Below are positions 10,750-21,090 of a stretch of DNA of 39,871 nt, in pieces (the first letter of the stretch is position 1; each line of letters starts with the position of its first letter). Location of the stretch: the NCBI GenBank assembly GCA_018383815.1, contig JAHAWU010000017.1:1-39871 (forward strand), in the 5' to 3' direction. The translations under genes were made by a program, and so were the position numbers. The DNA is from Candidatus Jordarchaeia archaeon. GTDB lineage: Archaea; Asgardarchaeota; Jordiarchaeia; Jordiarchaeales; Jordiarchaeaceae. The notes under the pieces are model-generated. The model was not told the DNA's origin and did no database searches. It saw only the letters and a list, made by a program, of their open reading frames with translations.

Positions 10750-11626
10750 CTCAGATTCCCATCAAAAATTTAGTATTACCCTCTAATTTCTTTTTGGGTA
10801 GATAAAGTTAATTGTGTTTATATAAAATTGTTAACTTAAGATTTTTGTCATGTCGAGAGCCTTTTGTAGTTTTTTGGGTGAGGCCTTTTTATTTGGTGAC
10901 TTGTGGAGACAAATAAGGTTATTAATAGCCTGCCGCGCAAAAAATTGAAGAATATAAAGTGTGGTCTTAATTTCACAGGTGCTTTTCGTGAAGATATAGT
11001 TAAATACCTGTATGGGTTACTTATGTCGCTGGGCAGTGCTACCTGTAAGCATACACACTACGCTTTTCGCCCAGCCGCTGTAATCTTGTTCACTCAGGGA
11101 TGGCGTTTCAGTCAGTCACAAAAAACACAAAGTATTTTTCCTTATAATAACCATCAATCCTTTTCTGGTCTTTTAAAGATGGGCCTCAAGAACCATTCGT
11201 CCCACTCTAGTTCAGGGATACCGAGAGCAAACACTACTTCCGACTCATATTTGGAATTCGTACAAAATGATTCAGCTATCCTTTTTAGAGGGTTTGTGAA
11301 GTACCCATTGATTAGTGCTGGCGATCCTCTCCCTTCACTAGTGTTCTACCTCATGTATTCTCCTAAGGCCAGATTCGCGAGGGAAAGTATGTAGCTCCAC
11401 CTATACAAGATTCAGCTTAACTACGAATAAATTCATATTAGATGAAATAATCTCCAGAAAATTTCCCTCCTCTATAAGGAATGCGAAAATAACCTAGTGA
11501 ATGTATTATCCTAAAAATAAATAAGTTGGTGGTACAAGTAATTTAGAGGAAAAGTTTTTTAAGTTTCGGATTTTATGAAGGTTTTGCAATTGTTATTATA
11601 AAAAAAGGTATTTGGATGGATAAGTT

Positions 11627-11935
11627 GTGGTGCAAAAGGCTAGAATCAGGCTTTCGGGAACCAATCCATCGAAGCTAGACACGATCTGCAACCAAGTTAA
11701 AAACATTACACAAAAGACCGGAATTCGTATGTCAGGACCAGTTCCCCTCCCTACTAAAAGGTTAAGAGTCCCTGTTCGTAAAAGCCCCAGTGGAGAAGGT
11801 AACGCAACGTGGGAAAGGTGGGAAATCAGGATTCACAAAAGATTGATTGATCTTGATGCAGACGAGAGAACATTAAGGCAGATTATGCGTATCCGAGTAC
11901 CTGAAGATGTTTATATTGAAGTTGAGCTTCTGTAA
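11627..11935 (+). CDS. rps10: 30S ribosomal protein S10
   Basis: [63 protein letters not shown] start. Confidence 0.97.
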   Translation: MVQKARIRLSGTNPSKLDTICNQVKNITQKTGIRMSGPVPLPTKRLRVPVRKSPSGEGNATWERWEIRIHKRLIDLDADERTLRQIMRIRVPEDVYIEVELL

Positions 11936-12363
11936 GTAACGTTTGGTTACTTTAATCTGACCTTTACCATATTATCTGGTAACCTATTCTCATTTCCATT
12001 ATGGTTTTTCTCAAAACGTCTTGGCAGGCGGCCCGCATTTTCTTGAATGAATTTCTGGATTAGCCTAAATTGCTCTCAATTTGAGCTCTGGTATTTTTTG
12101 AAGATTTTTCATAGTTTGAGATGCTAGCAGAGCAAGCCCCCCAAATTTTTTTGAGCACGTCTGGAGGTCTAAATCATTATGAGGCAAGGTTTTAACCTCT
12201 GTTTCTTCCAAAATGCATTTTCATTTGTCTTTACTGATGGGGACCACATTTCTAAGCATAACCCGGAAGAAGAGAACAAAACTTGGGGAGATAAGATTGC
12301 AACGAATTAAACACAATTCAAACTATCCTATATTCAATCGAACTAAAAGACGAAGGGTATAGG

Positions 12364-12456
12364 TGGGCGTACCCGGATTCGAACCGGGGATTCGGCTCCC
12401 GAAAAAGGAATTACCGCGGTGTAAGCGCGGTGTCATAACCGCTAGACCATACGCCC
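12364..12456 (-). tRNA. tRNA-Val(UAC) with a 20-nt non-canonical intron in the variable region (about 12391-12410)
   Basis: Reverse strand: acceptor GGGCGTA/TACGCCC, anticodon arm CCGCG-CTTACAC-CGCGG, T-arm CCCGG-TTCGAAT-CCGGG; 25 nt separate the anticodon and T arms instead of 5. Confidence 0.9.
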
Positions 12457-12866
12457 AAATTTTGCTATAAATGTATTAACGATATTACAGACTACTATTT
12501 TTAATTTTGCCCTTGGAAATAAAAATTTCCCTTAAAATGGAGAGTAAAAACCTACAAAAAGGTATTTAAATAACTCGATTTTTTGGCAACTAATTCTTGA
12601 ATAACTTAGTTATAATAGAATATTTATAATTTTACAAAGTTAATTTCAGACTTTGTTTTTATTATTATATACTTTTATTAAGGAATTTATTTTAAGGCGC
12701 CAATCTATAAATTTTTCAATTTAAAATTAAATAACTACATATTTTTTATTTTTCAACCAAAAAATACTACTGAAAATAGTAACTTTTTTTAATGAGAAAA
12801 TACAAATATATACTGTAGTTTTGATTTTCATCGGAGGATGCGTGTAGCCTATCTAAAAAAACAGTT

Positions 12867-13415
12867 ATGGTGAATAATATGATTATAACTACTGTTAAAA
12901 AACAGGGAGGAGATAACCTTTTTGTGTCTATAATTGAGGAGATTGGCGGCGAGAATGCGGTGAAAGTTGCTAATGCTTTATCCGACAAGGACGAAGCTAC
13001 AGATGAAGAGATAGCTGAGAAAACAGATATGCGTTTAAACGCAGTAAGAAAAGTCTTGTATAGACTATATGAGAATCGACTTGCATCCTACAGAAGAACC
13101 AGAGACACAAGAACAGGCTGGTTCATATATTTTTGGAAGCTAAATCCTGAAAGGCTTAGAACCCTCATAATTTCCAGAAAACAGATGGTATACCAACGCC
13201 TGAAGGAGAGACTTTATTTTGAAAAAGAGAACATGCTTTTCCACTGTGGCAATTCAGAGTGTGAACAATTAACTTTTGATGACGCAATGGATGTTTCTTT
13301 TAAATGCCCAAATTGTGCAAAACCGCTAATCTTCGTTAAAAACGACAAATCAATTGAACTTTTAGAGACAAAAATTAGTGAGTTGGAAGAAGAGTTAAAA
13401 ACTCTTAAATACTAA
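12867..13415 (+). CDS. tfe: Transcription factor E alpha subunit (TFE)
   Basis: N-terminal winged helix (ATDEEIAEKTDMRLNAVRKVLYRLYENRLASYRR) and zinc ribbon (FHCGNSECEQLTFDDAMDVSFKCPNC). Confidence 0.93.
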   Translation: MVNNMIITTVKKQGGDNLFVSIIEEIGGENAVKVANALSDKDEATDEEIAEKTDMRLNAVRKVLYRLYENRLASYRRTRDTRTGWFIYFWKLNPERLRTLIISRKQMVYQRLKERLYFEKENMLFHCGNSECEQLTFDDAMDVSFKCPNCAKPLIFVKNDKSIELLETKISELEEELKTLKY

Positions 13416-13677
13416 AATTCCCCAAAAATATTACCCCCTGATTTTTGATTGGAACTGGAAACTGAAATCCATAACTGTTTTTAATGGCTTCCCTTCTACT
13501 TTCTGGATTCTTCTCCGTCGAAGAATAAATTGTTAACACTTTTACAATCCTACGCTGAAAATAAAAGTATCGTAAAAGTAATTCAGAACAAAGAGGCTCA
13601 AGTCAACAAACATTTGCGGCGCTCTAGCAAAAGGCTGATACGCTAGGTTTGGAGCGTAAACCAGTATATTTTAGCTT

Positions 13678-14508
13678 TTGGAAAATATTATCGATGAAAA
13701 AACTCAAAAGAGGTTGAATGTTTTTAAACTTATGAGACAAGCTTTTTTAATTCCAGAAAAAGTTTATGGGCCACAAAGAGAATTGGCGTTGCATTCCATC
13801 CGTACTAGCGTTAGAAGAGAAATTTCGGGCTTAAATGCTGAAATAATACAGATAGACGTTACCAATAGGGGGTGGGTTAAGTTAGTTTTAGAGGGAGAAG
13901 ACGCTGAGGCAGCTAAAAACTTTTTAGACCATAAGTATGGTTCAATTTATGAGTTGGATAGTTTGTATCCTGGCATGGTTTTAAAGGGTAAATTGGTTGA
14001 TCCTACCAAGTTTGGGCATGGTATTTATGTCGATATAGGTTTACTTTCCGTGAAAAAGGACGCCTTTATACCCCTTTATACGTTAAGAAAACAGTTGGTA
14101 AATAATATTCGGAAGCCTTTACGTAAAATTACTGATAATTTTGCTCTCGTCGAGAATTTTCCGCTCGAAATTAAAATTAGGAATATCGATAAAGCGACTT
14201 ATAATATTGAGGCAGAATTAAGCGAGAGTCAAATAAACATTTTTGAGGAATGGATCAAAAGTTTGTTGGATAGGATTATAATTTGTGGTGCTACACGTCA
14301 ACAAGTAAGAAAGGCGATTATTAAATCTGGGCATTTACAGGATATACTTTCTATTGACCGCCTTGGGCTTCTGGAACACGCGGTTGTTTGTAAGTACGGT
14401 ACTGAAGCACCGGGTATGATTTCTGAAATTGGAGAATTTCTTCCGAAGGTGCCCATGAAAGGTTTCCTTCCAAAAGTTATTAAAGCATTTATTGAGACGA
14501 AACATTAA
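13678..14508 (+). CDS. Conserved archaeal DUF2110-type protein
   Basis: LKGKLVDPTKFGHGIYVDIGL, DRLGLLEHAVVCKYGTEAPGMISEIGEFLP; TTG start. Confidence 0.7.
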   Translation: MENIIDEKTQKRLNVFKLMRQAFLIPEKVYGPQRELALHSIRTSVRREISGLNAEIIQIDVTNRGWVKLVLEGEDAEAAKNFLDHKYGSIYELDSLYPGMVLKGKLVDPTKFGHGIYVDIGLLSVKKDAFIPLYTLRKQLVNNIRKPLRKITDNFALVENFPLEIKIRNIDKATYNIEAELSESQINIFEEWIKSLLDRIIICGATRQQVRKAIIKSGHLQDILSIDRLGLLEHAVVCKYGTEAPGMISEIGEFLPKVPMKGFLPKVIKAFIETKH

Positions 14509-14874
14509 TTTTTTTCAAAATAATGAACAATTTTTTCCATGAAAAACTTGTTTTCATACTTTATCTGAAATGCAAAGCGCATGATTGTTTATTTTCGATG
14601 TGGAATCAAATGATCCTACATCAACTTTCGGCAATGAAGTGTAACTAAAAATTTCTGCGGCGTGTCTCGGCCTGGTGTGTAAAAAGGTATGTATTTTGTG
14701 CACTGAAACGTTCCTTGTGTTTAACTCCCTCCTTTTTGTAAGAAGGATTCAAATGAGGTGCTTCTTAAGAAATCGACCTTTGCCAAAGAAGTAATATACC
14801 TTCTCCTTCAGGGTTTTAAGAATAATTGCCCCTTTTTCTCAGTCTCAACAGGTGGATATACCAAAAAGGGACAT

Positions 14875-15471
14875 TTAAACAGCGACCTTTTTTCCATTTT
14901 TGCTAGGAATTATTCTCATTTTTGCATTCTTAAATTCGAAATAAAACTCTCGGCCCTCATGATAATGGTCTAGAAAAACCGCTAGAGCTGCTATTTCAGA
15001 GTGCGGTTGATTGGTTACAGACACATTATGGGTCGCAAATGAGTAAACTTCTGGTGGAACTTTTGGTCCCCCTACCACTACTAGCTTGTCTTTAGACGAG
15101 TTTCTAATTTTATCAATAACTTCGGGGAGAGGCAAACCATACATTGTTAAATGAATTACTTCCCCATCTTGGCACAACCAATTTTTTATAACCTTTTTCC
15201 AATCGCAGCCAGTTTCTATTAAAAAATCTCCGCCAAAATTTTTGGTAACGTTGTTAATTCTTTCACATAACCTCGTGTCAGGAACACCACTAAAAAAGAT
15301 GCCGTCCATACCAAAAGCCCTTGCAACAAGAGCAATATGGGTAGATACACGCATATCTCTGTGAGGACGATGTTCCAATCTTAAAGCAAATAATTTTTGC
15401 TTTGATTTATTTAAAGGATTCGAATCAAAAGTGCAAGGGGTTGATCTTTCTTGCATTTTTGTGTACCCCAA
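14875..15471 (-). CDS. trm56: tRNA (cytidine-56-2'-O)-methyltransferase; start possibly internal
   Basis: LRLEHRPHRDMRVSTHIALVARAFGMDGIFFSG and VVGGPKVPPEVYSFATHNVSVTNQPHSEIAALAVFLD. Confidence 0.92.
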   Translation of the reverse strand: MGYTKMQERSTPCTFDSNPLNKSKQKLFALRLEHRPHRDMRVSTHIALVARAFGMDGIFFSGVPDTRLCERINNVTKNFGGDFLIETGCDWKKVIKNWLCQDGEVIHLTMYGLPLPEVIDKIRNSSKDKLVVVGGPKVPPEVYSFATHNVSVTNQPHSEIAALAVFLDHYHEGREFYFEFKNAKMRIIPSKNGKKVAV

Positions 15472-15620
15472 AAAATAAAATATGTTTGTTTAATTAACTT
15501 TTTGAACCTTGATACTTAATTTTAATGTGCTAACTAATTAAAAATATTCCGCGCTACATTAGAATTAAAATTTGGAATTTTGTTATTTTCTTGGGTTGCA
15601 TTCTAAAAAATAGCTTACTT

Positions 15621-16142
15621 TTACGCGTTGTTGCTCCTCTTCTTTTTAATTTTAATAATATCCCCCAAAGTCAGTTCTTTACTTTGATCTTTAGAGGTGG
15701 TGGTTATTATTTTAGAGTCCGATTTTTCAGTGAGGTTGATTTGAAGTTCTTTTTCTAGTTTCTTAACTAGCATTAGAGATGGTCGCATTTTGCCCGTTTC
15801 AATTTTTTTTATTATGGTAACTCTTTCATTAATTTTTTTTGCCAATTCTTCATGTGACAATCCCTTTCCCTCTCTAGCTCTTCGAATTTTGTACGCATAA
15901 TCTTCTACTAAATCCTCATCCAAGAAAAAATCTTTACTGTCGACTTTGGCTCTGGGCCTTTTAACTCTAATAACTTTTTTAGGGCTGGCGAGGACCGTTT
16001 TAGACCCTTTCGATGTTGTACTTAAATCCTTTAAAGAATCTCCGAATTTTACGCAATTTTCACAAACAGTTAGCTCCGCTCCCTCAATGTTCACGTTTTT
16101 AGGTTTTCCTATTATTTTTTTACCACAAACCTCGCATAACAA
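15621..16142 (-). CDS. Archaeal MBF1-type protein: N-terminal zinc ribbon plus Cro/C1 HTH
   Basis: MLCEVCGKKI...CENCVKFG and DYAYKIRRAREGKGLSHEELAKKINERVTIIKKIETGKMRPS. Confidence 0.92.
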   Translation of the reverse strand: MLCEVCGKKIIGKPKNVNIEGAELTVCENCVKFGDSLKDLSTTSKGSKTVLASPKKVIRVKRPRAKVDSKDFFLDEDLVEDYAYKIRRAREGKGLSHEELAKKINERVTIIKKIETGKMRPSLMLVKKLEKELQINLTEKSDSKIITTTSKDQSKELTLGDIIKIKKKRSNNA

Positions 16143-17085
16143 GGGCTAAACCTCCTACATAAGACTACAGAAAACCATATATAAAGCATGCTATAGTCTA
16201 AATTTCTTGATTACCTAAGTTAGAGAACTTTTTCTTTTATTCACTGTATGTATATACACTTACACATTATTATCAGTCCTCTACTACTTATGTGATGTTT
16301 TTTTACTAAATTGTTAATTCATGTTTTTCACTTTAAAGCGCATGCTTCTTGTACTCCAAATCCAATTGTGAAACCCCTCTAAACAATAATTTAAACACAA
16401 CCTCTTCCATTGAAACGACAGCAAAAGATTGTTTTTATCTGCCATCTGTTTAACTTTTTCTGTTCAATTGACTGTCTCCCTCTATTCAATATGTTCTCAA
16501 AAACAAAAGAGGAGATAGAATCCAATCATATCTTGAATAACCCAACACAAGGCTTACATCATTATTTAGAGGCTTATTGAGGAAAATGGAAACAAATAAA
16601 TCTACATCGACCCGTTATTACGAAGCAAACTAAACAAAAGCGACTTTTCGATTTATATTCAAAAAAGGCATATTTGATGTAGATTTGCAAAAGTCTGTCT
16701 TTCGCTTTTGGAGTTCTACTTGAAAGGAGCCTCGGGCGCAATTCGAAACGGGGGCTATAGACTATTTATTGCTTGGTAGAATTCGTTAGATAAATTTGTC
16801 TACTTTTTATCTTGAAGCAACTCCTAACTAGGAGCACTAAATTTTAGAAGAAGACCATATGAACGAGATTAAAAGTATGAAAATACAATACAGAATAAAG
16901 TTTTTTATTTTTAAATACTGTTGTTAAAACTTGATTGTAGGTTTTAGAGAATTAAATCAAGCTAAAAGTCATCTACATTTATCTTATATAGGAGGTCTCC
17001 ATACTTTCTTAAGGAGCAAAACATAATTGTACCACCAAAATATTTAATATATTTGGAATAACAATGTCAGTTTGGAGGTAGTCTA

Positions 17086-18291
17086 TTGCCAGACTCTGCT
17101 GATTCGGGAAAACATGTTTACAATTCTGATACGTCCTATTTGCTCTCCTATACGAGACATATTGAGAAAAGACTTAGGGCACTTGAAACCGAAAAACAGT
17201 GGCTAGATGCAGAGCGTATGAGACTTGAACGCGAAATTCACTCTCTTAGAGCTGAGATTGATAAAATAAGGCAACCCCCTCTAATCGCGGCGAGCATAAT
17301 AGATGTTCTGAGTGATAACCGTATTGTGGTAAAAAGCTCAACTGGACCACATTTTGTTGTTCATGTATCAAAAAGCATACCCCAGAAAGATTTAGTACCG
17401 GGGACCAGAGTAGCTCTGAATCAGAGAACTTTCGCTGTAGTAGAAGTGTTACCAGCAGCACGAGATCCCTTTGTTAGAGGAATGGAAGTTGAAGAAGCCC
17501 CTTCAGTTTCATACAATGATATTGGAGGTTTAGAAGAACAAATCAGGGAAATAAAAGAAACTGTTGAATTACCCCTGAGTCACCCCGAGTTATTTGAGAA
17601 AGTAGGTATAGACCCTCCAAAGGGAGTACTTTTAAGCGGGCCTCCAGGTACAGGGAAAACGCTCCTTGCGCGAGCGGTAGCACACGAAACAAAAGCAACC
17701 TTCATAAGAGTAATCGGATCAGAATTAGTCCAAAAGTTTATTGGGGAGGGCGCTAGGCTCGTTAGAGAGATCTTCCAGATGGCTAAGAGTAAAGCCCCGA
17801 GTATAGTATTCATTGATGAAATCGATGCAATTGGAGGCAAGAGACTTGAGATTGCCACCAGTGGTGATCGTGAGGTTCAAAGAACCTTGATGCAGCTTTT
17901 AAGTGTTCTAGACGGTTTTGATGTGCGGGGCGATGTACGTGTGCTTGCAGCTACAAACCGACCAGATATACTAGACCCAGCACTTCTTCGCCCAGGGCGT
18001 TTTGACAGGATAATCGAATTTCCAATGCCAAATGAGGCAGCGAGGCTAGATATTTTCAAAATTCATACGCGCCGTATGAACATCGATGCTGATGTTGATT
18101 TTAAGAAATTGGTTCCATTGACTGAAAATTGTTCTGGGGCGGACATTAAGGCAATCTGCACTGAGGCAGGTATGTTTGCGATTCGAAAGCTAAAAGATAA
18201 GGTGGGTCAAAAAGAGTTTGAAGAGGCAATAAAAAAGGTTCTAGGCAAGACCATATCTTGTGCAGAGGGCCCTGTGGGCATGTATGCGTGA
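17086..18291 (+). CDS. pan: Proteasome-activating nucleotidase (PAN), with C-terminal HbYX motif MYA
   Basis: N-terminal coiled coil, [50 protein letters not shown], ends GPVGMYA; TTG start. Confidence 0.97.
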   Translation: MPDSADSGKHVYNSDTSYLLSYTRHIEKRLRALETEKQWLDAERMRLEREIHSLRAEIDKIRQPPLIAASIIDVLSDNRIVVKSSTGPHFVVHVSKSIPQKDLVPGTRVALNQRTFAVVEVLPAARDPFVRGMEVEEAPSVSYNDIGGLEEQIREIKETVELPLSHPELFEKVGIDPPKGVLLSGPPGTGKTLLARAVAHETKATFIRVIGSELVQKFIGEGARLVREIFQMAKSKAPSIVFIDEIDAIGGKRLEIATSGDREVQRTLMQLLSVLDGFDVRGDVRVLAATNRPDILDPALLRPGRFDRIIEFPMPNEAARLDIFKIHTRRMNIDADVDFKKLVPLTENCSGADIKAICTEAGMFAIRKLKDKVGQKEFEEAIKKVLGKTISCAEGPVGMYA

Positions 18292-18406
18292 GCACAATTT
18301 CCAATTGGTTTGCAGGCAGTCAGTTACTAGACGCTAATTTTAACTATGGTTACTGGTATAAACTGTTCTCCCAACTGGATTTGGAACCTAGTCGGGATGG
18401 ATTACT

Positions 18407-19255
18407 TTGGGAGATGTCTCTTGGAAAAGGTTGAAGAAACTCTATGAAGCAGTTATCCCTAGGGATCTTCTAAATTTTGCTCCTCGTGGCTGGCAACTTT
18501 TAGGAAATATTCTGATTTGTAACATTAAACCGGAACTTTTACCTTACGAGTATGAAATTGGGGCAGTGCTTAGTAAAATTGAGAAACGGGCAAGAATTGT
18601 AGCTAGAAAGCTTACTCCCCCGCAGGGTGAGATGCGGATTCCTCAATTAAAGATAATAGCTGGTGGGGGAAGCACGGAGACAATCCATAGGGAAAATCAC
18701 TGCATTTTTAAACTTGATCCATTTAAAGTGCTTTTTTCGCCAGGCAACAGCAATGAGCGGTTAAGGCTAAGTCGGCTAGTAAAAGAGGGAGAGATAGTAG
18801 TTGATCTCTTTTCATGCGTCGGGCAATTCTCCATTCCAATAGCAGTTCACTCTAAGCCGCTAAAAATTTATGCGATTGAAATAAATCCTGTAGCATACAC
18901 TTATTTAGTTACAAATATTTTATTGAACAAAGTTAGTGAAGTAGTAAAACCAATTCTGGGGGATTGTAAAGAGGTGGCTCCGATAGGGGTTGCTGATAGG
19001 GTGATTATGGGGTTAATAAATGGAACTGAAAAATATTTAGGTACGGCGCTTAATTCCCTTAAAATGGAGGGAGGCACCTTACATTACCATGAGGCGATTC
19101 CCAAAAGGCTATTGAAAGATAAAATAAAGGTAATAGAGGAGAAGATTCAGCAAGAGTCTTTTAAAGTTGAACATTTGAATTTTAAAAGAGTTAAAAAGTA
19201 TGCTCCAAGTATTGATCACGTAGTTATGGATATTACTGTTGCTCCCAGCTCGTAA
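18407..19255 (+). CDS. Trm5/TYW2-family SAM-dependent tRNA methyltransferase
   Basis: GEIVVDLFSCVGQFSIPIAVHSKPLKIYAIEINPVAYTYLVTNILLNKV, DRVIMGLINGTEKYL. Confidence 0.88.
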   Translation: MGDVSWKRLKKLYEAVIPRDLLNFAPRGWQLLGNILICNIKPELLPYEYEIGAVLSKIEKRARIVARKLTPPQGEMRIPQLKIIAGGGSTETIHRENHCIFKLDPFKVLFSPGNSNERLRLSRLVKEGEIVVDLFSCVGQFSIPIAVHSKPLKIYAIEINPVAYTYLVTNILLNKVSEVVKPILGDCKEVAPIGVADRVIMGLINGTEKYLGTALNSLKMEGGTLHYHEAIPKRLLKDKIKVIEEKIQQESFKVEHLNFKRVKKYAPSIDHVVMDITVAPSS

Positions 19256-19277
19256 AATTGGTGAGGATGTAATCTAA

Positions 19278-19763
19278 ATGGAAAAAATTGAGGTGGATTA
19301 TCAGACGCTTAGAAAAATACGATGTATTGCAGATTATCAATTTTTCCCGGGAATAGGAAATAAATTGTTTCCCAGAGAAATCACTATATCCCGTTCACCG
19401 AAAACTGGAAAAATTAGGTTTATATACCTCAATGGGAATTTACTCTCAACCATTCGTCCTAAAGATGGAAAAATCGCGCTACATATGAAAGGAGCTGAAA
19501 TATTACTAAAAGGTATCGAAAAACCGAAATTAAGAGTAGTAATCCTAAAAGATATCGCTCCCTTTATACAACGAGGGCGTAATGTATTCGCGAAACACGT
19601 TGTGGATGTTGACCCAAATATTAGACCCGGAGACGAAGTAATAATTGTGGATCCTGATGACAATTTAATAGCAATCGGGAGAGCAGTTCTCAGCGCAAAG
19701 GAAATGCTAGCCTTCCGATCAGGAGTTGCTGTAAAAACTAGAACGGGTAATATTATGGATTAA
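19278..19763 (+). CDS. PUA-domain RNA-binding protein
   Basis: IAPFIQRGRNVFAKHVVDVDPNIRPGDEVIIVDPDDNLIAIGRAVLSAKEM is a typical PUA domain. Confidence 0.85.
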   Translation: MEKIEVDYQTLRKIRCIADYQFFPGIGNKLFPREITISRSPKTGKIRFIYLNGNLLSTIRPKDGKIALHMKGAEILLKGIEKPKLRVVILKDIAPFIQRGRNVFAKHVVDVDPNIRPGDEVIIVDPDDNLIAIGRAVLSAKEMLAFRSGVAVKTRTGNIMD

Positions 19764-19818
19764 TAGGCGCAATCTTATATTAATTGAATGGGAACTAGAT
19801 TTAGAAGGAGGTCAATAA

Positions 19819-20160
19819 ATGCGTCGACTAAATCCTCGCCAAATGAAGAAAGCCATGCAACAAATGGGAATTAAACCTGTAGAGATAAATGCTAGTGAGG
19901 TAATAATTAAGTGTGCTGATAAGGATATAATTATAAGTAACCCCCAAGTTACACAGTTGGAAATAGCGAAGCAAACTATTTTCCAGATTATAGGTAGCAT
20001 TCAAGAAAGGAAATTACAAGAAAAAGAAGAGAAGGAAATCCCACTAGCAGACATTCAATTAGTAGCGCAGCAAGCAGGCGTTACAGAAGAAGAAGCTAAG
20101 CGGGCACTTATTGAGGCAAATGGAAACTTGGCTAAAGCAATACTTTTAGTTAAAAAATAA
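19819..20160 (+). CDS. nac: Nascent polypeptide-associated complex protein (archaeal NAC alpha)
   Basis: MRRLNPRQMKKAMQQMGIKPVEI and C-terminal UBA VAQQAGVTEEEAKRALIEANGNLAKAILLV. Confidence 0.95.
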   Translation: MRRLNPRQMKKAMQQMGIKPVEINASEVIIKCADKDIIISNPQVTQLEIAKQTIFQIIGSIQERKLQEKEEKEIPLADIQLVAQQAGVTEEEAKRALIEANGNLAKAILLVKK

Positions 20161-20251
20161 GTTTTTTCTAAAATTTTTCAAGACTTGCTATTTTGTGCAG
20201 AATTTACTTTTTATATTGTTTTAAACTAGCTTTTATTGATAATTGAAGAGT

Positions 20252-20899
20252 TTAGGAAGCTTTTGAAGCCAAGATTGATTTTATTCTTTTCATTCTGAAT
20301 AAATCTTCTCTTTCTCTTTCCTCTAAATGTAACTCAATAAATTTAATGGTGTTTGTGATGCGCGGTATGATAATGTATTTTAATGCGTTAACCCGTCTTT
20401 TGGTCTTTTCAATCTCTTCTGCTAACCGTTTAACCGCAGCTTCTGTTTCTGCTAACCTAATTATTGCTTTTAAAGCATTTCGGAACTTTTCAACCGCTTC
20501 ATCTAGTTTTGCAGAAGTGTCTGTAAAGCCATAGGAAGAAATCAAAGCAGCTTCGGGTTTTTCTTCTACCCGTAAGAGGGGAACGCGAACACCCATAACG
20601 TTTCTAGTACTTACATCTAATGCGAGGATAGGAGGCACGCCTGATGCCACTTCTTCCACCTTCAGGGGTCCCATAACCATTTTCGCCATGGCTAATGCTT
20701 CGTAAGCTTCTTTAAGAGCGTTGTTTACATCGCTTCTTAGTTTTCGAGTGTCTTCTAGAATATCAAAAAATTCCATTATCAGAGCGTCTCTTTTTTCTTT
20801 TAATAAATCATGTCCTTTTTCGGCAAGACTCCTTCTCCTCTTCAAAATTAGGAGCTCCATTCGCGTTGGATGTATCCCGGCAATCATTTCACTAGACAA
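20252..20899 (-). CDS. atpD: A/V-type ATP synthase subunit D
   Basis: IHPTRMELLILKRRRSLAEKGHDLLKEKRDALIMEF and TKRRVNALKYIIIPRITNTIKFIELHLEEREREDLFRMKRIK. Confidence 0.96.
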   Translation of the reverse strand: MSSEMIAGIHPTRMELLILKRRRSLAEKGHDLLKEKRDALIMEFFDILEDTRKLRSDVNNALKEAYEALAMAKMVMGPLKVEEVASGVPPILALDVSTRNVMGVRVPLLRVEEKPEAALISSYGFTDTSAKLDEAVEKFRNALKAIIRLAETEAAVKRLAEEIEKTKRRVNALKYIIIPRITNTIKFIELHLEEREREDLFRMKRIKSILASKAS

Positions 20900-21090
20900 G
20901 GTCTAACCTCCAACGAATTCCAAACTATCAATTTATTGGCGCGTCTTCTTAATAGAATTTAAAATACGATAATTTAATACCCCACTTAACTCTTTCTATA
21001 AATTGAAATTCAAACCTCCAAAAATTAAGATATGAAAAAAGGTTAAAAACAAGTAATTAACTAAAAAAGATTGGAAACATCCATAAAAGC

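Noticed and set aside
10361-10786. 141-aa forward ORF
   Set aside because: Antisense to the well-supported CBS-domain gene.
10903-11394. 163-aa forward ORF
   Set aside because: No recognisable domain, low-complexity Ser/His composition, and the reverse strand reads more like protein; not listed as a CDS.
12391-12410. Reading the extra 20 nt of the Val tRNA as a class II variable arm
   Set aside because: tRNA-Val is class I, and the segment fits a BHB-excised intron that restores a 5-nt variable loop.
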